A DNA stretch of 60,000 bases from Caulobacterales bacterium (GCA_017302105.1 JAFLCS010000002.1:1-60000), one strand, 5' to 3'. Numbered from the stretch's first letter, positions 1 to 7,727 are shown. Notes: a model not told the origin generated them from the letters alone. Numbers and translations are program-made.

Positions 1-91
1 ACAGCCGATCATCGTCGACCTCAGAAACGTCTACCGGCCCGAAGACGTCCGCGCCATGGGATTCGCCTACAGCTCCATCGGGCGCGCCTAA
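1..91 (+). CDS. UDP-glucose 6-dehydrogenase, C-terminal fragment (5' end outside window)
   Basis: Only the last 29 codons are present, in frame from base 2 to a TAA at 89-91. The readable end, including VDLRNVYRPEDVRAMGF and then YSSIGRA, matches the closing segment of UDP-glucose/GDP-mannose dehydrogenases, where a D-x-R-N-x-Y/F motif is followed by a short Gly-Phe-x-Tyr tail. Such enzymes oxidise UDP-glucose to UDP-glucuronate for surface polysaccharide. The assignment rests on this tail alone, and a GDP-mannose or UDP-N-acetyl-mannosamine dehydrogenase is possible. Confidence 0.7.
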   Translation, partial: QPIIVDLRNVYRPEDVRAMGFAYSSIGRA

Positions 92-97
92 ACCCGC

Positions 98-289
98 CTA
101 GTCCACAGCCGTCCGAACCAAATCGCCGTAGTAGGGATTGCCGGTATCCGGCCGACCCCGGCCGATGCCGATGACGAGGCCGGCCGTGACCACGGCCGCA
201 ATCAGGGCGATAACCCCCAGACGCAGACCGCGCAGCAGAGCTGCGACCTCGTCGCCCTCATCTCGCTGCAGTCGCTCGCGATGGTCCAA
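98..289 (-). CDS. small single-pass membrane protein of unknown function
   Basis: A 63-residue open frame with TTG start at 289, preceded by a GGGGAA stretch that could act as ribosome-binding site. It has a charged N-terminus (RERLQRDEGDE), one hydrophobic helix at about residues 24-43, and a short polar tail ending YYGDLVRTAVD. It faces the dehydrogenase gene, and the two stop codons lie 6 bases apart. I recognise no family. Codon use and the clean soluble-helix-tail layout favour a real gene, but the length and TTG start leave doubt. Confidence 0.45.
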   Translation of the reverse strand: MDHRERLQRDEGDEVAALLRGLRLGVIALIAAVVTAGLVIGIGRGRPDTGNPYYGDLVRTAVD

Positions 290-346
290 TCTTGTTCCCC
301 AAGCCCGGAATCACAGGGAACACAGCCTCACGATCTTTTTCAAGGT

Positions 347-386
347 CGCGCAAAAGAAAACGCCCCGGAGCGGGAACTCCGGGGCG
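347..386 (-). terminator. intrinsic terminator of the OmpA-type lipoprotein gene
   Basis: A perfect 10-bp inverted repeat at 361-370 and 377-386 (CGCCCCGGAG / CTCCGGGGCG, loop of 6). Read on the minus strand it is followed directly by TTTTCTTTTGCG. It lies just beyond the stop codon of the lipoprotein gene that ends at 409. Confidence 0.85.
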
Positions 387-408
387 CTCTCGGTTCAGGC
401 GGCGATGA

Positions 409-1083
409 TCAGCGCCCGGTGAATGGACGGATCACAACCTCGACGCGACGGTTCTGCGCGCGGCCCGCGTCCGTCTCGTTGGAGGCAACCGGCGACCGCT
501 CGCCCATGCCGGCGACATAGAGGCGCTCGCGCAGAACACCGCGGTTGATGAGATAACCGGCCACCGATGCCGCCCGGCGCTCGGAGAGGGCCTGGTTGTA
601 GTCGTCGGCACCGCGAGCATCGGCGTGGCCGATGATGTCCACGACCGACTGGTCGTAGGTGTTGAGCACATTGGCCACGTCATCCAGCACCGCGTAGAAG
701 CGGCTGTCGACGGTGTCGCTGTCGAAGCCGAAGGTCACGTCGGACGGCATCCGCAGGATCAGGGTGTCGCCTTCGCGGGCGACGCCCACGCCGGTACCGG
801 ACAGTTCCTGTTCAAGGGCGCGCTGCTGGCGATCCATGTACTGGCCGATGCCGGCCCCGGCGAGCGCACCGACGCCCGCTCCGATCATGGCGTTGGTTCG
901 GCCTTCCTCGGAATCGGAGGTGTTGGTGAGATAGCCCAGCAGGGCTCCCACGCCCGCGCCGACAAGGGCACCGGTTCCCGTGTTGTTGCGAACCGGGCCC
1001 GAACGATAGGGGTCAGTCGTGGTGCAGCCGGCCACGAGCAGGGCCGTCGCGGATACACCGATGGCAACGAGTTTGAGGGTCAT
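409..1083 (-). CDS. OmpA-family peptidoglycan-binding lipoprotein with glycine zipper
   Basis: A 224-residue outer-membrane lipoprotein. Residues 1-20 form a lipoprotein signal ending in the lipobox LVAGC (Cys20). Residues 38-80 are glycine-zipper repeats (GALVGAGVGALLG, then AMIGAGVGALAGAGIG). Residues 115-224 are an OmpA C-terminal domain with the diaminopimelate-binding pattern around GHADARG...YNQALSERRA and a closing NRRVEVVI. It probably tethers the outer membrane to peptidoglycan. The start at 1083 was chosen over an upstream in-frame ATG because AAGGAG sits 7 bases before it and the signal peptide begins there. A candidate EcfG promoter lies just upstream, which suggests general-stress control. 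Confidence 0.9.
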   Translation of the reverse strand: MTLKLVAIGVSATALLVAGCTTTDPYRSGPVRNNTGTGALVGAGVGALLGYLTNTSDSEEGRTNAMIGAGVGALAGAGIGQYMDRQQRALEQELSGTGVGVAREGDTLILRMPSDVTFGFDSDTVDSRFYAVLDDVANVLNTYDQSVVDIIGHADARGADDYNQALSERRAASVAGYLINRGVLRERLYVAGMGERSPVASNETDAGRAQNRRVEVVIRPFTGR

Positions 1084-1107
1084 GAAAATCTCCTTGTTCA
1101 GCCCACT

Positions 1108-1132
1108 AACGCCGTCGAAACCGTGCGGTTCC
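1108..1132 (-). promoter_or_regulatory. putative EcfG (sigma-T) stress promoter
   Basis: On the minus strand GGAAC (1132-1128) and CGTT (1111-1108) are separated by exactly 16 bases. This matches the GGAAC-N16/17-CGTT consensus of the alphaproteobacterial general stress sigma factor EcfG, called SigT in Caulobacter. It would give a leader of roughly 20 bases before the OmpA-type lipoprotein start at 1083, which already contains the AAGGAG. Confidence 0.65.
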
Positions 1133-1234
1133 TGCCGGGCCGGGCTTATGGCCAAGCTGAAGATGGGGTCGCCCTGGTTCCGCCCGCGTCGCTTTCGGGC
1201 TAGAGCATCGGCGTTGAACGGGAGCTGAACCAAA

Positions 1235-2179
1235 ATGACCCAAGCCTCTGCCATCGACCCCGTTTCCATGCGCCGTTTCGACAGCGATTTCGAATCCTTT
1301 TCACGTGACCTGGGCGACTCCTTTTCGCGCTACGGCTTTGCGGTGATCGAGGATCATGGCCTGGACCAGGCGGTCATCGACCGGGCCCTGACCCAGACCA
1401 AGGCCTTCTTTGCCCAGGATGCCGACTCCAAGATGCGCTGGCACGAGCCCGGCACCGGTGGAGCGCGGGGCTATACGCCGTTCGGCACCGAGGCGGCCAA
1501 GGACGCCGACGTCGTGGATCTGAAGGAGTTCTGGCATACGGGCCGCGAGCTGCCCGCTGGCCATCCGTTCCGAGCCTTCATGCGCGACAACGTCAAGCCG
1601 GATACGCCGCCAGGCTTCCATGACAGCGCCTATGGACTGTTCGAGGCGCTGGACGAGATGGGTGCCAAGCTGCTGACGGCGATCGCCCACTATCTGGGCC
1701 TGCCGGACGACTGGTTCGCCGACAAGGTCGAGATGGGCAATTCGGTGCTGCGGCTCTTGCACTATCCGCCGATTCCGGCCGATGCGCCGGGCGTGCGGGC
1801 CGGGGCCCATGAAGACATCAATGTCATCACGCTTCTGCTGGGGGCGGAGGAGGGCGGCCTTCAGGTCATCGACCGCCGCACGGGAGAATGGTTGCCGGTC
1901 AATCCGCCGAAGGGGGCGCTGGTGATCAATGTCGGCGATATGCTTCAGCGCCTGACCAACCACGTGCTGCCCTCGACCAGCCACCGGGTCGTCAATCCGC
2001 CGCCGGAGCGCCGCGGATTTGCGCGGTATTCGACGCCGTTCTTTTTGCACTTCAACCCGGATTATCTGATCCGGACCCTGCCCTCGACCGTGACCCCGGA
2101 CAATCCGGATCGCTATCCCGAGCCGATCACGGCCCAGGAATATCTGTTGCAGCGCCTGCGCGAAATCCGGCTGCTGTAG
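1235..2179 (+). CDS. 2-oxoglutarate/Fe(II)-dependent dioxygenase (isopenicillin N synthase-like)
   Basis: A 314-residue cytosolic oxygenase. The N-terminal DIOX_N part (about 10-110) includes SRYGFAVIEDHGL. The double-stranded beta-helix domain carries the iron ligands His192-x-Asp194 (in GAHEDINVITLL) and His250 (in STSHRVVNP), and an Arg264-x-Ser266 pair (RYS) expected to bind 2-oxoglutarate. The substrate cannot be told from sequence; bacterial relatives act on small molecules. The stop lies 5 bases before the mtgA start, so the two may be co-transcribed. It is divergent from the OmpA-type lipoprotein gene. Confidence 0.88.
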   Translation: MTQASAIDPVSMRRFDSDFESFSRDLGDSFSRYGFAVIEDHGLDQAVIDRALTQTKAFFAQDADSKMRWHEPGTGGARGYTPFGTEAAKDADVVDLKEFWHTGRELPAGHPFRAFMRDNVKPDTPPGFHDSAYGLFEALDEMGAKLLTAIAHYLGLPDDWFADKVEMGNSVLRLLHYPPIPADAPGVRAGAHEDINVITLLLGAEEGGLQVIDRRTGEWLPVNPPKGALVINVGDMLQRLTNHVLPSTSHRVVNPPPERRGFARYSTPFFLHFNPDYLIRTLPSTVTPDNPDRYPEPITAQEYLLQRLREIRLL

Positions 2180-2184
2180 CCATC

Positions 2185-2886
2185 GTGGCGGGGGGGGACG
2201 CAAAACCGGTTCGACCCAGGCACCGGCTGGTCTGGCTGGCGTTGCTGGCGGGTCTGGTGCTGGGGCCGATCGGGGCGGTGATCGTGCACGCCGTCGTGCC
2301 GCCGCCGATCACCCTGTTGATGGTGACGCGCCTGTTCGAGGGCGAGGGGCTGCACGTGCGCTGGCGCAGCCTGGGCCGGATATCGCCGGATCTGGTCGAT
2401 GCCGTCATCGCCGCTGAGGATGCGCGCTTTTGCGAGCACAACGGCTTCGACTTCGAGGCCATCCAGGACGCGATGGAGAGCAACGCTGAGGGCGGACGCA
2501 TTCGCGGTGGCTCAACCATCAGCCAGCAAACCGCCAAGAACGTCTTTCTGTGGCCGGGCCGCAGCTGGGTCCGCAAGGGTCTGGAGGCGGGCTACACCGC
2601 CCTGATCGAGACCTTCTGGACCAAGCGTCGGATCATCGAGGTCTATCTGAACGTCGCCGAGATGGGGCCGGGCGTCTATGGGGCCGAGGCGGCGTCGCGC
2701 CACTGGTTCGGCAAGAGTGCCTCAGAGCTGACGCGGCAGGAGGCGGCGCGGCTGGCGGCGATTCTGCCCAATCCGCGAGAGTACCGGGCGGCCAATCCTG
2801 GTCCCTATGTCCGGCGCCGCGCGCGGGCGATACAGGGCAATATGGCCGTCATCCGAAACGAGGGACTGTCGGACTGCACCGCTTGA
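2185..2886 (+). CDS. mtgA: monofunctional peptidoglycan transglycosylase MtgA
   Basis: A 233-residue GT51 glycosyltransferase that polymerises lipid II into glycan strands on the periplasmic face of the inner membrane. One N-terminal membrane helix (about 15-38) is followed by the GT51 motifs: AAEDARFCEHNGFD with catalytic Glu78, RGGSTISQQTAKN, then KRRIIEVYLNVAEMG and GVYGAEAAS. No transpeptidase domain follows, and the length fits the family. The GTG at 2185 is the only plausible start after the upstream stop; further upstream the frame runs inside the oxygenase gene. Confidence 0.92.
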   Translation: MAGGDAKPVRPRHRLVWLALLAGLVLGPIGAVIVHAVVPPPITLLMVTRLFEGEGLHVRWRSLGRISPDLVDAVIAAEDARFCEHNGFDFEAIQDAMESNAEGGRIRGGSTISQQTAKNVFLWPGRSWVRKGLEAGYTALIETFWTKRRIIEVYLNVAEMGPGVYGAEAASRHWFGKSASELTRQEAARLAAILPNPREYRAANPGPYVRRRARAIQGNMAVIRNEGLSDCTA

Positions 2887-2963
2887 CGTGAGCGGCTGGG
2901 GGCGGTCCTTTGCGGCCAGTATTGGAGCGCCTGCGGATTGGCGGGGCGCGGGAGGAGAGATCC

Positions 2964-4817
2964 ATGAAACGAGTTCTGTTGTCAGCTGCGGCCGCCTGCG
3001 CGCTGGCGGCTTGCGCCAGCATGAGCCCCTCGGCCCCGGCCGCTTCGAGCACGACCGAATCCGCTGAACGATTCCCAGCGACCCCGGACGGCGCGCGCGC
3101 CTTCGTGCTCGACGCCGAGACCCGGCTGATGGCGATGTCGGAATACGCGGGGCGGGTTTCGTGGGTGCGCAACACCTACATCACCTTCGACACCATGTGG
3201 CTCGAAGCGCGGGCCAACGCCGAATACACCGAACTCGGAGTCGAGCTGGCCAATGCGGCGGCTCGCTTCAACGATGTCGACGTCGACGCCGAGACCCGCC
3301 GCAAGCTGAACCTGCTGCGTCAGGGGCTGGTGGCCCCCGCCCCGAACCGGCCCGGTGCCGCCGACGAGCTGGCTCAGATCCTGACCCGGATGGATTCGAC
3401 CTATGCCACGGGCCGCTTCACCTACAACGGCCAGGAGATGAACCTGGACGACGCCTCGGCCCTGATCGCCGAGTCCCGCGACCCGGCAGTTACGGCGGCC
3501 GTTTACAACGGCTGGCGAACCATTTCGGCGCAGGGCATGGCCACCGACTATGCCCGTATGGTCGAGATCATCAACGAGGGGGCCGGCGAGCTGGGCTACA
3601 GCGATGCCGGGGCCATGTGGCGATCCGGCTACGATATGCCAGCCGACGAATTCGCAGCCGAAACCGACCGGCTGTGGGGCCAGGTCCGGCCCTTCTACGA
3701 AAACCTGCACTGTTACGTGCGGACCCGTCTGAACGCCCGCTATGGCGACGACGTACAGCCGGCGACCGGACCGATCCGGGCGGATCTTCTGGGCAATATG
3801 TGGTCGCAGCAGTGGGGCAACATCTATGACGTCGTGGCCCCGACCGACATTCCAGAATCCAGCGTTGATCTGACCGAGATCCTGGAGGCGCACGAATACA
3901 CGCCCGAACGCGTGATCCGAACCTCTGAGCAGTTCTACACCTCGATTGGCCTGGACGCCCTGCCGGGGACGTTCTGGGAGCGGTCGCAGATCGTGCGCCC
4001 GGAAGGGCGAGAGGTGGTTTGTCACGCCTCGGCCTGGGACATCGACAATCTGAACGACCTGCGCATCAAGATGTGCACGCGCGTCAATGCCGAAGACTTC
4101 CAGACGGCCCACCACGAACTCGGCCACAACTACTATCAGCGGGCCTACAATCAACAGCCCTTCCTGTTCCGTAACGGAGCCAATGACGGCTTCCACGAGG
4201 CGATCGGCGACTTCGCGGCCCTGTCGGCGGCGACGCCGGAATATCTGAACCAGATCGGCCTGCTTGAGACCGTTCCGGGTACCGATGAAGACATTCCGTA
4301 TCTGCTGCGCATGGCGCTGGACAAGATCGCCTTCATGCCGTTCGGCCTGATGGTGGATCGTTGGCGCTGGGGCGTGCTGTCGGGCGAGACGACGCCGGCG
4401 CAGTACAACGCCGCCTGGACTGACGCCATGCTGCGCTATCAGGGTCTGGTGCCGCCGGGTGGCGCGCGGCCGGCCGATGCGTTCGACCCCGGGGCCAAGT
4501 ATCATGTGCCGGGTAACGTGCCCTACACGCGGTATTTCCTGGCGCATATCTACCAGTTCCAGTTCCACCGGGCGGCCTGTCAGATGGCTGGCTGGACGGG
4601 ACCGCTTCACCGCTGTTCGGTCTATGGCAATGAAGAGGTGGGGCGTCGTTTCAACGCCATGATGGAAATGGGCCAGTCGCGTCCGTGGCCGGAGGCCCTG
4701 GCAGCGTTCACCGGCGAGAGCCGCACCGATGCGTCGGCTGTGGCGGAATATTTCGCACCGCTGGATGCCTGGCTGACCGAACAGAACCGCGGGCAGGACT
4801 GCGGCTGGGGGTCATAG
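2964..4817 (+). CDS. M2-family peptidyl-dipeptidase lipoprotein (ACE homologue)
   Basis: A 617-residue zinc dipeptidyl carboxypeptidase related to angiotensin-converting enzyme. It begins with a lipoprotein signal (lipobox LAAC, Cys17), so it should sit on the periplasmic side of a membrane. The zinc site is H384-E-L-G-H388 with third ligand Glu412 (in FHEAIGDF), at almost the same spacing as human testis ACE. HVPGNVPYTRYFLAHIYQFQ near the C-terminus is typical of the family. The start at 2964 follows GGAGGAGA and begins the signal peptide; the in-frame ATG 54 bases upstream lacks both. It probably degrades peptides for nutrition. Confidence 0.93.
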   Translation: MKRVLLSAAAACALAACASMSPSAPAASSTTESAERFPATPDGARAFVLDAETRLMAMSEYAGRVSWVRNTYITFDTMWLEARANAEYTELGVELANAAARFNDVDVDAETRRKLNLLRQGLVAPAPNRPGAADELAQILTRMDSTYATGRFTYNGQEMNLDDASALIAESRDPAVTAAVYNGWRTISAQGMATDYARMVEIINEGAGELGYSDAGAMWRSGYDMPADEFAAETDRLWGQVRPFYENLHCYVRTRLNARYGDDVQPATGPIRADLLGNMWSQQWGNIYDVVAPTDIPESSVDLTEILEAHEYTPERVIRTSEQFYTSIGLDALPGTFWERSQIVRPEGREVVCHASAWDIDNLNDLRIKMCTRVNAEDFQTAHHELGHNYYQRAYNQQPFLFRNGANDGFHEAIGDFAALSAATPEYLNQIGLLETVPGTDEDIPYLLRMALDKIAFMPFGLMVDRWRWGVLSGETTPAQYNAAWTDAMLRYQGLVPPGGARPADAFDPGAKYHVPGNVPYTRYFLAHIYQFQFHRAACQMAGWTGPLHRCSVYGNEEVGRRFNAMMEMGQSRPWPEALAAFTGESRTDASAVAEYFAPLDAWLTEQNRGQDCGWGS

Positions 4818-4911
4818 GGCTCTGGCCCCACCGCATTCTCACCTGCGGGCGAGACGCGGGCATCGCTGAAACCCTTGGCCCCGGCCCCGCGTCGGGGTAA
4901 CGGCTGGGATT

Positions 4912-5376
4912 GTGTCGCCTCAACTTCGAGCCATCCTTGAGCAGCTGGTTTCCACGCCCCCCCATCCGGCGGCTCTCGGATTCCGGCTGGCCGTGGTCGA
5001 TGATGCGGGCGTGACTCTCGCGGTTCCGTGGCGGGAAGACCTGGTCGGTGACCCCGAGTTCGGCGTCCTGGCCGGAGGCGTCGTGTCCAGTCTGCTGGAC
5101 CACGCCTGCGGCCTTGCCGTCTGGTCGGCGCTCGACGCCTTCCAGCCGATCGCGACCCTGGATATGCGTATCGACTATCTGAGGGCGGCCGAGCCGGGCA
5201 GGGAGGTGTTGGCCCGCGCCTCGGTTTTTCGCCTGACGCGATCCATCGCCTTTGTGCGCGGCGCGGCCCACGACGGTAATCCCGAAGATCCCGTTGCGGC
5301 CGTTCAGGCGGCCTTCATGCTGGATTCTGACGCAGGCCGGCGCGCCGGAGCCAATCTGACAGGACGGCAGCCATGA
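4912..5376 (+). CDS. PaaI-type hotdog-fold thioesterase (first of a pair)
   Basis: A 154-residue single hotdog domain. The motif GGVVSSLLDHACGLAVWSAL holds the Asp/His region used by PaaI/YbgC-like acyl-CoA thioesterases, followed by the strand ATLDMRIDYLRAA. The start is GTG at 4912, with only a weak GGGA-like ribosome-binding site. The last four bases overlap the next gene, a second hotdog thioesterase, so the two are probably translationally coupled and may act together. The acyl-CoA substrate is unknown. Confidence 0.85.
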   Translation: MSPQLRAILEQLVSTPPHPAALGFRLAVVDDAGVTLAVPWREDLVGDPEFGVLAGGVVSSLLDHACGLAVWSALDAFQPIATLDMRIDYLRAAEPGREVLARASVFRLTRSIAFVRGAAHDGNPEDPVAAVQAAFMLDSDAGRRAGANLTGRQP

Positions 5377-5792
5377 TCCCGGGTGGGTTCGAGGCGGCCC
5401 TGGCCGGTATCCCCTATGCCCGATTCCTCGGTGCCGAGGCCCTGACCGGGAGCGACGATGTCGCCGTCATGCGGGCGTCGGGGCATCTGATCGGCAATCC
5501 CTTGCTGCCGGCGCTGCACGGGGGAGCCGTGGCCGGATTCATGGAGCTGACGGCGATCGCCGCCCTGATGGCGACCTCGGGACGCGCCCACCGACCCAAG
5601 CCAATCGATGTGTCGATCGCCTACCTGCGTTCCGGGCGGCCCGTCGATACCTTCGCTCGCGCGCAGATCCGCAAGGCCGGACGTCGGATCGCCTATGTTC
5701 ATGTCCTGGCCTGGCAGGACGACGAGGCCGCTCCGATCGCCGAGATGTCGGTCCATTTCCAGCTGGCCGAGGCCGCGCCGGACCAGAGCTAA
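5373..5792 (+). CDS. PaaI-type hotdog-fold thioesterase (second of a pair)
   Basis: A 139-residue hotdog protein starting at an ATG that overlaps the preceding stop (ATGA). It has the helix motif LHGGAVAGFMELTAIAAL and the strand PIDVSIAYLRSGRPVDTFARA. The usual catalytic acidic residue of the helix is read here as Glu. It is similar in plan but divergent in sequence from its neighbour, and adjacent hotdog pairs like this are common in Caulobacteraceae. The two could form a hetero-oligomer. Confidence 0.85.
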   Translation: MIPGGFEAALAGIPYARFLGAEALTGSDDVAVMRASGHLIGNPLLPALHGGAVAGFMELTAIAALMATSGRAHRPKPIDVSIAYLRSGRPVDTFARAQIRKAGRRIAYVHVLAWQDDEAAPIAEMSVHFQLAEAAPDQS

Positions 5793-5800
5793 ATCATAAG

Positions 5801-5828
5801 TTGCATAGACACGGTAAAGTTGTATGCT
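5801..5828 (+). promoter_or_regulatory. candidate sigma-70-type promoter
   Basis: TTGCAT at 5801-5806 and TATGCT at 5823-5828 are separated by 16 bases in an AT-richer gap after the thioesterase pair. They are correctly placed to drive the paralogue gene starting at 5857. The match to TTGACA/TATAAT is good but not exact. Confidence 0.45.
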
Positions 5829-5856
5829 CCTCCTTGCCAGATCGAGGAGGAAAGTG

Positions 5857-6204
5857 ATGGCTAGATCAATCGTTGGACGACAGGTGGCCGTTGCGCTGGA
5901 CAAGGCAGAGCTGGCCGTGGACGCGGCGGTGGCTGAGATCGCCGCCTTCGCGGCGCTACTGCCGGATGCGCGTCGGCGCGCGGAGTTGTCCGCCGTCAGC
6001 GGGCAGCGCGTGTTCGAAGGGGCGAGCGATACCTTGGCCCTGCTCGCTCAGGCCCGAGGTCGGCTGGTCGAGACTCATCGGCGGCTCGAGGCGCTGGGGC
6101 GTGCGATGCACGTGTCGGTGGAGGCCGTCGGGCCCGTCGACAAGCCGGATGAAGACGGCCCCCGCGAAGGAGGCGGAATCCGGCTGGAGCGCCTTGCCGG
6201 CTAA
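5857..6204 (+). CDS. uncharacterised soluble protein, paralogue A1
   Basis: A 115-residue predicted all-helical cytosolic protein with no family I recognise. It aligns along most of its length with the next gene: ELAVDAAVAEIAAF with ERAIDDAIAQSTDF, ELSAVSGQ with NLSAVVGA, and nearly identical C-terminal tags VGPVDKPDEDGP and VGPVDKPEEDVP. The start at 5857 follows GAGGAGG by 6 bases; an ATG 33 bases earlier overlaps the candidate -10 box and has no ribosome-binding site. It opens a patch of paired paralogues ending at the S24 repressor. Confidence 0.8.
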   Translation: MARSIVGRQVAVALDKAELAVDAAVAEIAAFAALLPDARRRAELSAVSGQRVFEGASDTLALLAQARGRLVETHRRLEALGRAMHVSVEAVGPVDKPDEDGPREGGGIRLERLAG

Positions 6205-6220
6205 AGATCGCGGGTATCTC

Positions 6221-6250
6221 GGAGAGCGAAATCAGCCGCTTTCGCTCTCC
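6221..6250 (+). terminator. hairpin between the two soluble paralogues, possible terminator
   Basis: A perfect 11-bp inverted repeat, GGAGAGCGAAA (6221-6231) and TTTCGCTCTCC (6240-6250), with an 8-base loop. It lies 17 bases after the A1 stop. No T-run follows directly; the first T-rich stretch is about 20 bases on. It may be an attenuator or an mRNA-stability stem rather than a full terminator. Confidence 0.45.
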
Positions 6251-6299
6251 CCCCACGCGTGTTAAGACTTTCTTTACCAGTTTGGTAAGGGGAGTTCTG

Positions 6300-6659
6300 A
6301 TGGACAAAATGGAAGTAATGCGCACGGTCGTTGACGACCTGTACGCGACCGAGCGCGCGATCGATGATGCCATCGCGCAATCGACCGACTTTGTGGCCAC
6401 GATGATCCAGAGCCGCCGGGATGTGAATCTCTCGGCCGTGGTCGGTGCCGAGGCCCAGGCCAAGATGATCGAAGCGATTGCCGCGCTTGGGGAAGCCCGT
6501 AGCGCCGTTGTCGCCGCCCACGCCGACCTCTCGAAGGTTCAGCGTCTGGTCGGTCTGGGCCATGTTGCCGTTGGACCGGTCGACAAGCCGGAAGAAGACG
6601 TCCCGATGCATCCGCAGCGCCCGCGCAACCTGCGCGTCGCGGGGTCCGACCTGACCTGA
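6300..6659 (+). CDS. uncharacterised soluble protein, paralogue A2
   Basis: A 119-residue helical protein, clear paralogue of the preceding gene. It starts at ATG 6300 behind AAGGGGAG; an in-frame GTG 18 bases earlier has no ribosome-binding site. A helix-rich body (EVMRTVVDDLYATERAID..., EAIAALGEARSAVVAAHADL) is followed by the shared VGPVDKPEEDVPM element and a short basic tail. Conservation of the VGPVDKP tag in both copies suggests a functional binding segment. A strong intrinsic terminator follows the gene. Confidence 0.8.
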   Translation: MDKMEVMRTVVDDLYATERAIDDAIAQSTDFVATMIQSRRDVNLSAVVGAEAQAKMIEAIAALGEARSAVVAAHADLSKVQRLVGLGHVAVGPVDKPEEDVPMHPQRPRNLRVAGSDLT

Positions 6660-6707
6660 GGCGACAACGTGGGGTGGCTTACCGGCCCCCCGCCTATCTG
6701 ACATATT

Positions 6708-6745
6708 GGCCCCCGCGAGTCGGACTCGCGGGGGCCGATTGTTTT
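6708..6745 (+). terminator. strong intrinsic terminator
   Basis: A perfect 13-bp stem, GGCCCCCGCGAGT (6708-6720) and ACTCGCGGGGGCC (6724-6736), with a 3-base loop, followed by GATTGTTTT. It ends the A2 transcript. The tail contains the TTG that best serves as start of the next gene. Confidence 0.9.
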
Positions 6746-7193
6746 GCTCGATACACTGTACAGCCAAATCGGCGCCGTACTCTGGCTCGGCGTTTGCGCC
6801 TTCGCCCTGATGAAGGGGGATGAGCCGGAGCGAATCACGGCGGGTGCCCTGGTGGCGGCCTGGCTGGCCACACTGGCGGTTCACCGTGAGACGGCCCTCT
6901 CGAGCGTGCCGATGCCGGTGATGGTGATCGACGCACTTCTGTTGGTTTTTCTGGTTGTTATGAGCTGGCGTACTGACCGGACCTGGCTCATCTGGGCGGC
7001 CGCGCTCCAGTCGATCGTCGTGCTGGTGCATATCATTACCCTGATGGACCTTCGGATTCGGGCGATCGCCTATCTGAGTGCACAGGCCATCGGCAGCTAT
7101 GGCCTGCTTGTCTCTCTGGCGATCGGAACCTTCTGGGCCTGGCAGATCCGCGAGGCGATCAAGCCGCGCGAGGATGAGGATGCCGCGCTCTAA
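6744..7193 (+). CDS. uncharacterised four-helix membrane protein, paralogue B1
   Basis: A 149-residue predicted inner-membrane protein with four hydrophobic helices (about 8-26, 30-46, 57-76 and 84-137 as a longer region containing two spans). It aligns with the next gene: IGAVLWLGVCAFALMKG with IGGALWLALAGLALHYG, PERITAGALVAAWLATLAVH with TERIATAALLVGWLVALSAH, and IRAIAYLSAQAIGSYGLL with VLSIGYLVTQSAASFGVM. That alignment makes TTG 6744 the natural start, although it lies in the T-tract of the upstream terminator. I recognise no family. Confidence 0.78.
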   Translation: MLDTLYSQIGAVLWLGVCAFALMKGDEPERITAGALVAAWLATLAVHRETALSSVPMPVMVIDALLLVFLVVMSWRTDRTWLIWAAALQSIVVLVHIITLMDLRIRAIAYLSAQAIGSYGLLVSLAIGTFWAWQIREAIKPREDEDAAL

Positions 7194-7240
7194 CCTGGGC
7201 GTTCCGGGCCACAACTTCTCCGATAGCGCTCGTTTCAGGT

Positions 7241-7669
7241 ATGTCTGAGGCGGCGATCAACGCGATCGGGGGCGCACTCTGGCTGGCTCTGGCTGGTCTG
7301 GCATTACACTACGGCGGACGCACGGAGCGGATCGCAACGGCTGCCTTGCTGGTCGGCTGGCTGGTCGCACTGTCGGCCCACGTCGCTGTAGATCCGCTGG
7401 CGCGAGCCTCGGTATCCCCAATCATTCTGGTCGCCGATTCGATTCAACTGGGGCTTCTGGTCGCGCTGGCCCGAGATCCGAACCGCCCGTGGATGGCCGG
7501 TGCGGCAGCCTGCATGGCTGCTGTCGTGATGGTCCAGCTGATCGCCCTGTTCAATCCCAACGTCCTGAGTATCGGCTATCTCGTCACCCAGAGCGCGGCG
7601 TCGTTCGGGGTCATGGCCTTTCTGGTCCATGGAGCTTTGCGGGTGCGTGCCGGCAATCTGGCATCCTGA
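7241..7669 (+). CDS. uncharacterised four-helix membrane protein, paralogue B2
   Basis: A 142-residue membrane protein, second copy of the B family, starting at ATG 7241. It has four predicted helices with short loops and a short basic C-terminus. Conserved positions shared with B1 include an Arg-Ile pair after the first helix and a Gly-Tyr-Leu-x-x-Gln motif before the last one. No enzymatic motif is visible; a transporter subunit, membrane sensor or immunity-type protein cannot be distinguished. The S24 repressor gene follows after 74 bases. Confidence 0.78.
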   Translation: MSEAAINAIGGALWLALAGLALHYGGRTERIATAALLVGWLVALSAHVAVDPLARASVSPIILVADSIQLGLLVALARDPNRPWMAGAAACMAAVVMVQLIALFNPNVLSIGYLVTQSAASFGVMAFLVHGALRVRAGNLAS

Positions 7670-7700
7670 GAGCCTGTTTCGGCCCTTGGCACCTCAACTG

Positions 7701-7727
7701 AAATAGGCCTATTTTCCTAGACTAGGA
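7701..7727 (+). promoter_or_regulatory. twin palindromes, likely operator of the S24 repressor
   Basis: Two directly adjoining perfect palindromes lie 17 bases upstream of the repressor start: AAATAGGCCTATTT (7701-7714) and TCCTAGACTAGGA (7715-7727, central A). Both contain a TAGG half-element. The position suits autoregulation by the adjacent helix-turn-helix protein. The binding itself is inferred. Confidence 0.55.

Noticed and set aside
2982-4610. A 542-codon open frame antisense to the M2 peptidase gene
   Set aside because: It is a by-product of high GC. The plus-strand frame has a signal peptide, an intact HELGH zinc site and normal codon use; the antisense product is Arg/His/Pro-rich with no recognisable domain.
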